From the NCBI RefSeq assembly GCF_002250055.1, contig NZ_CP018866.1:1170501-1234500 (forward strand): a stretch of DNA of 64,000 nucleotides. The letters run 5' to 3'. A model generated the notes under the pieces. The model saw only the letters and a program-made list of their open reading frames with translations, was not told where the DNA came from and did not search any database. Positions 1 through 7,058 of the stretch are shown piece by piece; position 1 is the first letter of the stretch; each line of letters begins with the position of its first letter. The position numbers were made by a program, and so were the translations under genes. The DNA comes from Sutcliffiella cohnii. GTDB lineage: Bacteria > Bacillota > Bacilli > Bacillales > Bacillaceae_I.

Positions 1-657
1 AAATTCTACCGTTAACCAAAGGGGTCCAGAAATTCCTTGAACGATTCCAACTGGCAACTCCTTGCTTTCTAATAAAGGTCCTTGTTCAATATGCATTTCA
101 AGAAAAGCAAACACATTATCACTCGTATAACGAACTGGGAATGCTTCATTTGTTGTAATTCCAATGTTTTCTAATGCTTGTTTTCTAGAGATGCCGTCAC
201 TATCTTTTCGTAAAAGATCTTCTACAGTTAGATTACCTGTTAATCCTCTTACACCGAATAAACCTTTGTTAAATCTAGCTCCTTCTTCATCTGAAAACGC
301 TACTACTTCGATGGATCTTTCAAAAGTTAAGTTAGATTCATTCAGTATTTGAACTACTTCGATCGCACCGATGACACCAATCGTTCCATCAAACCTACCA
401 CCCCGTGGTTGTGAATCAATGTGAGATCCTAAAACTAATCGTGGTAGAGAAGGGGAAGTACCTTCATACACACCGATAACATTTCCGTAACAATCTATTT
501 CTGTTTTCATCCCCGCCTCGACCATCCAAGAGGCTACAAGGTCCATTGCTCTTTTGTCTTCTATTGAATGAGCAAGGCGAGAAACTCCCGTTTCACCAAC
601 TTTCCCAATGTTGGCGAGTTTCGTGATTCTATCTTCTAGACGTTTTGAATTGATCAA
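1..657 (-). CDS. N-carbamoyl amino acid hydrolase (M20 amidase, hydantoinase/carbamoylase family), 3' part outside window
   Basis: About 219 N-terminal residues are visible; the gene runs off the left edge. The family hydrolyses N-carbamoyl amino acids, including N-carbamoyl-beta-alanine, to the free amino acid, CO2 and ammonia, using two metal ions. Visible signatures are GSHIDSQPRGGRFDG (metal-binding His and Asp) and FSDEEGARF (the Glu-Glu pair). The start is taken as TTG at 657 because AGAGGGGA lies about 7 bases upstream; an ATG in frame is not available there. It is transcribed in the same direction as the PucR-type regulator just upstream, and a copy of the regulator's probable operator lies at 771-788. 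With the aminotransferase and dehydrogenase on the other side this fits beta-ureidopropionase (inference); an L-carbamoylase or allantoate amidohydrolase is the alternative. Confidence 0.88.
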   Translation of the reverse strand, partial: MINSKRLEDRITKLANIGKVGETGVSRLAHSIEDKRAMDLVASWMVEAGMKTEIDCYGNVIGVYEGTSPSLPRLVLGSHIDSQPRGGRFDGTIGVIGAIEVVQILNESNLTFERSIEVVAFSDEEGARFNKGLFGVRGLTGNLTVEDLLRKDSDGISRKQALENIGITTNEAFPVRYTSDNVFAFLEMHIEQGPLLESKELPVGIVQGISGPLWLTVEF

Positions 658-770
658 TGAAATCCCCTCTTTTTATTTATTTTCTTAATATACAGAAATG
701 TTTAATAATAAATATAATTGAAAAATACCTTTTTACTCACCTACCAAACTGTCAAATAGGAGGGGAAACA

Positions 771-788
771 ATTTTACACTTTGTACAT
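771..788. promoter_or_regulatory. Probable PucR-type operator upstream of the carbamoyl hydrolase
   Basis: ATTTTACACTTTGTACAT matches the reverse complement of the near-perfect palindrome at 2451-2471 over its first 15 bases. It sits over the end of the regulator gene, about 115 bp ahead of the hydrolase start, so it may control that gene separately from the regulator. Confidence 0.5.
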
Positions 789-2416
789 TATGAAGACTTA
801 CTTAATTGAAAGTAGTAAGCTTTTATTGCGACCTCAATAGCAGATCGATTCGTTGGTTGTAAAAGATCCTTACCTAGTAATTGATGAATTTTTTCTAATC
901 TATGATAAAGAGTTTGGCGTACAATAAACAATTGTTCTGCGGCTTCTTTCTTAGAACCGAGACAATCTAAATACGTCGAAAGAGTAAGAAGTAACTCACT
1001 CCCATTTTCTTTATCGTATTGAATTAATGGTCCAATGTATTGTTCAACAAATGCATCTAATTCTTTCCTATTTTCTAGCTGAAAGAAAAGATGATGAATA
1101 CCGATGTCTTCATAAAAAGGTGAGGTGATGATGTTAGTCTCCTGGAGCTTTATACTTTTCTTTGCATCAGAATACGAGTCTTTTAGTTTAGAAACATCGG
1201 TAATTAAACTACTAATCCCAAATTGTGCGTTATGTAATTTATTGGAAATGCTAGAAAAGATTTTTTTTGTTACTTGTAATAGTTTGTTTTTGTTGTCAGT
1301 TACAGACTCTTTTATTTGAGAAAAACAAATAATAACAATTTGATTTTTTCTTACCGAAATTATTGGTAAAAAATTGTGTTGAGAATAAAGGGTCCGGATC
1401 GAAAGGGATAATTGTAATTTCAGTTCCTCCCATTCATTGTCCGAGGAAATCGTCGTTTCGAAGTCTGTTTGAATAACGATTGTCCGGAATTGATACTCAT
1501 GTTTAAACTGATTTGGTAAAGAGAGAAGCGTCATTAATTCTTCAATTGGATAATTTTTACCTTGGATGCAACTTTGGACGACTTCATCTTCTTGATTTAG
1601 TTTTCTTTCCTCGATTGTTCGATTTCGTAATAAAATTTGTGCGATGGCAGATGCGCAACGATCTAAAACGGAAACGATAAATTCATTATCATCATCACAA
1701 TTTACTTCCACGCATATATGGCCCCATACTTGCCCTAACCCGATAGAAGGATAAATTAATATTTCCTCTTTTTCAATTGTTAATATCTCGGATTTTTTCA
1801 TCTGATGTAATTTATGATAGTTGGAACGTACCATCACTTCGAATGATTTAGACTCAGGTGGATAATGGAAGGATTGTTCCTCTTTTGTAATAAACATCAC
1901 CTTTTTTTGTAAGTAGTTTGATAACTTTTGCAATATTTTCAACGTACCATTATGAGTTAAAGATAAGTCAGTGAACTCTTTTGCAATCTCATTTAATTGG
2001 CTTAACATTTGGTAGTGTTGATTAATGATTAATGTATGTAAATCTAATGTAATATCAACAAATTTAACGACCTTTTCAAAAACGATAATTGGGAAGTTAT
2101 GTTTATCTGCTAGCTTTTTTATCTCTGGGGAAAGGCTATGAAAATATGCGCCTTTTTCAATACAAAGACAACTTACATTCTTTTTTATGAGTTGTTCATA
2201 CGTTTTTTTGTTTGGGGAATCTAGTTGAAGTCCAACACCAGTAGTGAGGATTAATTCGCTACCATTTAATAAGGATTCAAAGTCTTTCGATTCAAGTATA
2301 TGGGCCCATTTTATTTGTTTATCTAAACCTCCTTCACCAGCAAGTAGCTTCGCAAAACGAAATGTATCTCTGTTTAACACATCTCGAACGGTAAGTATAT
2401 AATCTTTTTTCAACAT
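788..2416 (-). CDS. PucR family transcriptional regulator
   Basis: This 542-residue protein has the PucR layout: an N-terminal purine-catabolism-type sensory domain (about residues 8-130), a central region resembling the CdaR/GGDEF-like domain (about 290-440), and a C-terminal Fis-like helix-turn-helix (about 475-535, with KKEAAEQLFIVRQTLYHRLEKI). PucR-family proteins typically activate nitrogen-compound catabolic genes in response to a pathway metabolite. It lies between the carbamoyl hydrolase (same strand) and the aminotransferase/dehydrogenase pair (divergent), so it is probably the local regulator of all of them. The start is ATG 2416 with GGAGGGATGC directly upstream. The effector cannot be read from the sequence. 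Confidence 0.9.
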   Translation of the reverse strand: MLKKDYILTVRDVLNRDTFRFAKLLAGEGGLDKQIKWAHILESKDFESLLNGSELILTTGVGLQLDSPNKKTYEQLIKKNVSCLCIEKGAYFHSLSPEIKKLADKHNFPIIVFEKVVKFVDITLDLHTLIINQHYQMLSQLNEIAKEFTDLSLTHNGTLKILQKLSNYLQKKVMFITKEEQSFHYPPESKSFEVMVRSNYHKLHQMKKSEILTIEKEEILIYPSIGLGQVWGHICVEVNCDDDNEFIVSVLDRCASAIAQILLRNRTIEERKLNQEDEVVQSCIQGKNYPIEELMTLLSLPNQFKHEYQFRTIVIQTDFETTISSDNEWEELKLQLSLSIRTLYSQHNFLPIISVRKNQIVIICFSQIKESVTDNKNKLLQVTKKIFSSISNKLHNAQFGISSLITDVSKLKDSYSDAKKSIKLQETNIITSPFYEDIGIHHLFFQLENRKELDAFVEQYIGPLIQYDKENGSELLLTLSTYLDCLGSKKEAAEQLFIVRQTLYHRLEKIHQLLGKDLLQPTNRSAIEVAIKAYYFQLSKSS

Positions 2417-2450
2417 GCATCCCTCCTGTTTGTAAAAGGAAAATGGAAAT

Positions 2451-2471
2451 CATTTTACAAAGTGTAAAATG
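2451..2471. promoter_or_regulatory. Palindromic operator between regulator and aminotransferase
   Basis: CATTTTACA and TGTAAAATG form perfect 9-bp arms around AAG, 35 bp upstream of the regulator start and 157 bp upstream of the aminotransferase. Related sites at 771-788 and 2585-2604 make a three-member set, which points to the PucR-type protein as the binder (inference). Confidence 0.6.
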
Positions 2472-2584
2472 AAAAAAGTTAAAATAGTCTGTAAATTAAT
2501 TATTAAATAGACATCACTATGTGTCAATGAAAAGTATTAGTGTGTTAATAGGAGGGTGTAAAAATAGGTAGTATGTAGGAGCAA

Positions 2585-2604
2585 ACTTTACAATACGTAA
2601 AATT
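2585..2604. promoter_or_regulatory. Second, weaker operator copy before the aminotransferase
   Basis: ACTTTACAATACGTAAAATT resembles the 2451 palindrome (TTTACA-N3-(T/C)GTAAA) and ends just before the ribosome binding site of the aminotransferase gene. This close to the start it would be expected to block rather than activate, unless the transcript starts downstream. Confidence 0.4.
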
Positions 2605-2627
2605 ATGTGATTGGAGAGGAAATCATT

Positions 2628-3989
2628 ATGAGTAACGATGTAAAAGAAAATAAACAATTACTTGTAGAAAAAGACAAGGAAAATATTTGGCACCATATTA
2701 CTCCTTATTCGCAAAACCATACACCTTTAATTGCTGATGAGGGAAAAGGATCGTGGATTACAGACCATAACGGGAACAAATTTTTAGACGGTATGTCAGG
2801 GTTATGGTGCGTAAATGTAGGGTATGGAAGAGAAGAATTAGCAAACGCTGCTTATGAGCAGTTAAAAAAGTTGGCATATTTTCCGATGACACAAAGTCAT
2901 GTGCCAGCAATCCAGTTAGGTGAAAAATTAAATGAGTACTTAAATAATGAATACGTTTTCTTTTATAGTAATAGTGGGTCAGACGCGAATGAAGTAGCGT
3001 TCAAACTAATTCGCCAATACCATGAGCAAAAGGGGTCACCATCGAAGTATAAGTTTATTTCTCGCTACCGAGCGTATCATGGTAGTTCCATGGGTGCGCT
3101 ATCAGCTACTGGTCAAGCGTTGAGAAAATATAAATACGAACCATTATCGTCAGGGTTTCTTCATGTAGCGCCACCTGATAATTATAGAAGACCAAAAGGG
3201 CAGTCTGTGGAGGAATACAATATCCGCTGTGCAGAAGAATTAGAGCAAAAAATCATTTGGGAACAAAAAGAAACGATTGCTGGTGTCATTATGGAGCCGC
3301 TAATTACTGGTGGAGGTATTTTAATTCCACATAAATCTTACGTACAAAAAGTAGCTGAAATTTGTAAAAAACATGAAGTGCTTCTCATCATTGATGAAGT
3401 AATTTGTGGATTTGGTAGAACTGGAAAAATGTTTGGCTTCATGCATTACGACATAAAACCAGATATTATTACGATGGCAAAAGGTCTTACTAGTGCATAT
3501 CTTCCTTTATCTGTTACCGCAGTAAGAAAGGAAATTTATGAAGCATTTAAGTCTAGTAATGAAAATAGTCACTTCAGACATATTAATACATTTGGAGGGA
3601 ACCCGGCTGCTTGTGCACTAGCAATAAAAAATATCGAAATTATCGAACAAGAGAATTTAGTGGCAAGATCAGCGTTGCTAGGGGATCGACTATACGAAGA
3701 GTTAAAAGAGTTAGAAAATCATCCGTATGTAGGGGACATTCGTCATAAAGGATTTTTAATGGGAATTGAATTAGTAGAAAACAAAGATACGAAAGAACCA
3801 GCTAGTGCCGAAAGAATAGGAAAAATAATAAAAGAGTGTAAAGACCTAGGGTTAATTGTAGGTAAAAACGGGGATACGGTAGCAGGCTTTAACAATATTT
3901 TAACACTCAGTCCACCACTTTCTAGTACAGATGAAGATTTACAATTTATTGTAGATGTTTTAAAGAAAGTATTTCAAGAAAATCAATAA
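2628..3989 (+). CDS. Class III omega-amino acid aminotransferase (beta-alanine--pyruvate type)
   Basis: This fold-type I PLP enzyme of 453 residues belongs to the class III (ornithine/omega-amino acid) aminotransferases, which move a terminal amino group to pyruvate or 2-oxoglutarate. Visible motifs are SGSDANEVAFK (phosphate binding), IIDEVICGFGRTG (PLP Asp, about 256) and MAKGLTSAYLP with the Schiff-base Lys at about 285. ATG 2628 is chosen because GGAGAGGA lies 7 bases upstream; an in-frame GTG at 2607 lacks a ribosome binding site. The semialdehyde dehydrogenase starts 21 bp downstream, so the two form an operon that would convert beta-alanine to malonate semialdehyde and then acetyl-CoA (inference). 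A different amine donor such as taurine or a diamine is possible. Confidence 0.93.
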   Translation: MSNDVKENKQLLVEKDKENIWHHITPYSQNHTPLIADEGKGSWITDHNGNKFLDGMSGLWCVNVGYGREELANAAYEQLKKLAYFPMTQSHVPAIQLGEKLNEYLNNEYVFFYSNSGSDANEVAFKLIRQYHEQKGSPSKYKFISRYRAYHGSSMGALSATGQALRKYKYEPLSSGFLHVAPPDNYRRPKGQSVEEYNIRCAEELEQKIIWEQKETIAGVIMEPLITGGGILIPHKSYVQKVAEICKKHEVLLIIDEVICGFGRTGKMFGFMHYDIKPDIITMAKGLTSAYLPLSVTAVRKEIYEAFKSSNENSHFRHINTFGGNPAACALAIKNIEIIEQENLVARSALLGDRLYEELKELENHPYVGDIRHKGFLMGIELVENKDTKEPASAERIGKIIKECKDLGLIVGKNGDTVAGFNNILTLSPPLSSTDEDLQFIVDVLKKVFQENQ

Positions 3990-4010
3990 ACAAAAGAGGA
4001 GAGAGATTAT

Positions 4011-5468
4011 ATGACGACAACTACAGTTGGTAAATTAAACAATTTTATTAATGGAGAATGGAAAGAAAGTAATGCAACACAATATCTAACTGTTCCTAAT
4101 CCGGCAACAGGAGAAGAATTAGCACAAGTACCTATTTCTACAAAAGAAGATGTTTATCAAGCAGTTTCCTCTGCAAAAGAAGCGTTCAAAACGTGGAGTA
4201 AAACACCGGTTCCAAAGCGAGCAAGAGTACTATTTAAGTATCAACAATTGCTTATTGATAATTGGGATGAGCTAGCAAAACTGATTACATTAGAAAACGG
4301 GAAAACATATAAGGATGCATACGGTGAAGTACAAAGAGGAATTGAATGTGTAGAGTTTGCAGCTGGTGCACCGAGTCTTATGATGGGGAAACAGTTGCCT
4401 GACATCGCAACAAATATGGAGTCTGGAATGTACCGATATCCAGTTGGAGTAGTCGGAGGTATTACACCATTTAACTTCCCAATGATGGTACCATGTTGGA
4501 TGTTCCCACTAGCAATTGCTGTCGGAAATACATTTGTATTAAAGCCGAGTGAGCGTACACCGTTACTAGCTAATAGATTAGCAGAATTGTTTAAAGAAGC
4601 AGGTTTACCAGATGGCGTACTTAATGTTGTTCATGGTGCTCATGATGTAGTGAATAGTTTATTAGAACATAAAGACGTGCCTGCGATTTCCTTTGTAGGT
4701 TCCCAACCGGTAGCAGAGTATGTTTATAAGGAAGCAAGTGCACATGGAAAAAGAGTGCAAGCATTAGCGGGAGCGAAAAACCACTCTATCGTCATGCCAG
4801 ATGCTGATTTAGACGCAGCTGTAAAGGAAATTATCGGTGCAGCATACGGTTCAGCAGGTGAAAGATGTATGGCATGTTCTGTCGTCGTTGCGGTTGGTGA
4901 CGTTGTAGATCCATTATTGCAAAAGTTAAAGGATAGTGCAGACTCTATTAAAATTGGAGACGGTCAAAACGATGATGTGTTTTTAGGACCAGTTATTCGT
5001 CCCGAGCATAAACAACGCACAGAAAACTATATCCGTTTAGGTGTTCAGGAAGGTGCACAGTTAGTCCGCGATGGAAGTAAAGATGAAGCGTATCATCAAG
5101 ATGGATACTTTATTGGTCCAACTATTTTTGATCACGTTACAACAGATATGACAATTTGGAAGGAAGAAATTTTTGCACCTGTCTTATCCATTGTAAGAGT
5201 TGATAGTTTAGAAGAGGCTATCGAACTAACGAACAAGTCTGATTTCGGAAACGGGGCTTGTTTATTCACTCAAAACGGAAGTAGTGTCCGCTACTTTAGA
5301 GAAAATATTGAGGTAGGTATGCTTGGAGTAAATATCGGAGTGCCAGCTCCAATGGCATTTTTCCCATTCTCAGGTTGGAAAAACTCCTTCTACGGTGATT
5401 TACATGCAAATGGATCCGATGGAGTAGAGTTTTATACGAGAAGAAAAATGTTAACGGCTAGATGGTAA
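4011..5468 (+). CDS. mmsA: CoA-acylating (methyl)malonate-semialdehyde dehydrogenase
   Basis: The 485-residue aldehyde dehydrogenase is of the methylmalonate-semialdehyde type, which oxidises malonate or methylmalonate semialdehyde with NAD+ and CoA to acetyl- or propionyl-CoA plus CO2. The nucleophile is Cys 286 in [11 protein letters not shown]. The usual ALDH general-base Glu is replaced in AGAKNH (about 254-259), as in other CoA-acylating members. KPSERTP (178-184) is the cofactor-binding Lys motif. AGAGGAGAGA precedes the ATG. It is the second gene of the aminotransferase operon, and a strong terminator follows. No myo-inositol genes are nearby, so beta-alanine or pyrimidine catabolism is a better context than an iol pathway. 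Confidence 0.93.
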   Translation: MTTTTVGKLNNFINGEWKESNATQYLTVPNPATGEELAQVPISTKEDVYQAVSSAKEAFKTWSKTPVPKRARVLFKYQQLLIDNWDELAKLITLENGKTYKDAYGEVQRGIECVEFAAGAPSLMMGKQLPDIATNMESGMYRYPVGVVGGITPFNFPMMVPCWMFPLAIAVGNTFVLKPSERTPLLANRLAELFKEAGLPDGVLNVVHGAHDVVNSLLEHKDVPAISFVGSQPVAEYVYKEASAHGKRVQALAGAKNHSIVMPDADLDAAVKEIIGAAYGSAGERCMACSVVVAVGDVVDPLLQKLKDSADSIKIGDGQNDDVFLGPVIRPEHKQRTENYIRLGVQEGAQLVRDGSKDEAYHQDGYFIGPTIFDHVTTDMTIWKEEIFAPVLSIVRVDSLEEAIELTNKSDFGNGACLFTQNGSSVRYFRENIEVGMLGVNIGVPAPMAFFPFSGWKNSFYGDLHANGSDGVEFYTRRKMLTARW

Positions 5469-5480
5469 TATTATTTTTAA

Positions 5481-5523
5481 AAAACACGTCCTTTTCCAAT
5501 ATGGAAGGGACGTGTTTTTTTGT
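5481..5523 (+). terminator. Rho-independent terminator after the dehydrogenase
   Basis: ACACGTCC...GGACGTGT stem with additional pairing toward the loop, followed by a run of T. A-rich sequence on the other side means it could work in both directions. Confidence 0.85.
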
Positions 5524-5610
5524 GTGGAAAGGATATTAAAACTCGTAGGAATGCCTTTAATATTATGCGAATAAAATGTTCAAAAGCAATTATAAATTGA
5601 AAGGAGAAGT

Positions 5611-6459
5611 ATGATGAGTCGAGCGTTAGTTTTACAAACAGATTTTGGTTTAAGTGATGGGGCAGTGAACGCGATGTATGGGGTTGCTTTTTCAGTAGAT
5701 GCAACTCTTTCTATTTTTAATTTAACTCATGACATTCCTCCCTTCAATATATGGGAAGCGTCGTACCGCTTGTTTCAAACAGTGAGTTATTGGCCAGAAG
5801 AAACAGTATTCGTATCTGTCGTCGACCCTGGTGTTGGGTCTGACAGAAAAAGTGTGGTAGCAAAAACAATGGCAGGTCAATATATCGTTACACCAGACAA
5901 TGGCACTTTATCTCATGTTGAACGCAACGTAGGGATTCAAGAAGTGCGAGAAATAGATGAAAACGTGAACCGACTCCCTAAATCTGGTGCATCCCATACG
6001 TTCCATGGAAGAGATGTGTATGCTTACACCGCTGCAAGGCTAGCGTCTGGAAAAATATCTTTTGAAGAGGTGGGCCCATTACAGCCTGTCGACTCTATTG
6101 TTACACTATGCTGCAATGACGCCGTAGTGAAGGACGGTGAGATTACTGGAATTATTGATATTTTAGACATTCAATTCGGAAACCTTTGGAGCAACATCAG
6201 TCGTGAACTTTTCGAAACGCAAGGAATTTCATATGGAGAAATGGTAGAAGTGGAAATAAAACACGGGAAGCGAAAAGTATATTTGAATCAAATGGCATAC
6301 GGTCGTTCGTTTGCAGATACAAGAATTGGTCAACCGCTCGTATATGTCAATTCCTTAGATAATATGGCCATTGCTATTAATCAAGGGTCTTTCGCGAAGG
6401 CATACAATATAGGAACCGGATCTAATTGGACGATTAAAATTAGAAAATATAATCCGTGA
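5611..6459 (+). CDS. SAM hydroxide adenosyltransferase family protein (SAM hydrolase, DUF62)
   Basis: The 282-residue protein belongs to the family of fluorinase/chlorinase relatives that use water or hydroxide to split S-adenosylmethionine into adenosine and methionine. The N-terminus ALVLQTDFGLSDG and the motifs VVDPGVGSDRK, VTPDNGTLS and TFHGRDVYA are the family's conserved nucleoside-binding blocks. AAAGGAGAAGT precedes two consecutive ATG codons (5611 and 5614). It is a single-gene unit between a terminator and the 21-bp repeat arrays. The cellular role of these hydrolases is unclear; disposal of excess SAM has been suggested. Confidence 0.9.
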   Translation: MMSRALVLQTDFGLSDGAVNAMYGVAFSVDATLSIFNLTHDIPPFNIWEASYRLFQTVSYWPEETVFVSVVDPGVGSDRKSVVAKTMAGQYIVTPDNGTLSHVERNVGIQEVREIDENVNRLPKSGASHTFHGRDVYAYTAARLASGKISFEEVGPLQPVDSIVTLCCNDAVVKDGEITGIIDILDIQFGNLWSNISRELFETQGISYGEMVEVEIKHGKRKVYLNQMAYGRSFADTRIGQPLVYVNSLDNMAIAINQGSFAKAYNIGTGSNWTIKIRKYNP

Positions 6460-6517
6460 GTGGGATGTGGTTGAGAATACGCATTTGCTACGTGTGGTTT
6501 AGAAATATTAGTTTGTT

Positions 6518-6694
6518 GAACAGAAATTCAAAAATGTTGAACAGAAACTTTGCGAAGTGGAACAGAAACCGCGGTGAGTTGAACAAAACTTGTGATATCG
6601 AACAGAAATCCAAACATGTTGAACAGAAACTGTGATAAGTGGAACAGAATCTTCAATATGTTGTTCAGAACAAACGTGATGTTGTACGGAAGCC
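6518..6694. repeat. Degenerate 21-bp tandem repeat array A (GAACAGAAA core)
   Basis: Nine units share the core (G)TTGAACAGAAA plus 9-10 variable bases. Core starts are 6518, 6539, 6560, 6581, 6600, 6621, 6642, 6663 and 6684, so all steps are 21 bp except one of 19. The last two units are weaker. On the + strand the units read as heptads VEQKxxx but stops interrupt the frame; on the other strand they read FCSTxxx. I see no start with a ribosome binding site, so I treat it as non-coding or decayed. Confidence 0.85.
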
Positions 6695-6731
6695 AAGCCA
6701 ACTTAATCAGTATCAAAATTAATTGTGCGCG

Positions 6732-6956
6732 GTGATAAATAAATCGAGGTCGTTGATAAATAAATTGGAGTCAGTGATAAATAAATGGTGAGCGTTGATA
6801 AATAAATTGGAGTCAGTGATAAATAAATGGTGAGCGTTGATAAATAAACCGGAGTCGTTGATAAATAAAGTGGCCGCGCTGATAAAAAAATCGAAGTTGT
6901 TGATAAAAAAAGGCCCGTGGGTGATAAATAAAACGCTGTCCGGTGATAAAAAACTC
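6732..6956. repeat. Degenerate 21-bp tandem repeat array B (GATAAATAAA core)
   Basis: Eleven units share TTGATAAATAAA or GTGATAAAAAAA plus about 9 variable bases. Core starts are 6734, 6755, 6776, 6797, 6818, 6839, 6860, 6881, 6902, 6923 and 6945, so the period is 21 bp with a single 22 at the end. The + strand reads (L/V)INKxxx heptads broken by two stops. A further unit like array A (TTGAACAACAAA) follows at about 6967. Two neighbouring 42-bp double units are almost identical, which suggests recent slippage or unequal exchange. Confidence 0.88.
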
Positions 6957-6975
6957 GTGCATTTAGTTGAACAAC

Positions 6976-7023
6976 AAAATAAAACGGCTCTCCTACTTCC
7001 AACGAAGAAGTAGAAAAGCCGTA
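6976..7023 (-). terminator. Rho-independent terminator of the S9 peptidase gene
   Basis: Read on the minus strand, ACGGCTTTTCTACTTC pairs with GAAGTAGGAGAGCCGT and is followed by a T-rich tract. It closes the peptidase transcript before the repeat arrays. Confidence 0.8.
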
Positions 7024-7058
7024 TTTCCATCGAAAATGTACACCCAATCAGTCAATTT

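Noticed and set aside
6734..6956. CRISPR array
   Set aside because: The conserved part is only 10-12 bp and the variable part about 9 bp; repeats and spacers are far too short and no cas genes are present.
6508..7047. Several minus-strand open frames of 60-114 codons with FCSTxxx or LFINxxx repeats
   Set aside because: They are by-products of the 21-bp arrays: the period is a multiple of three, so open frames arise on the strand without stops in the core. None has a ribosome binding site at its start and they overlap each other.
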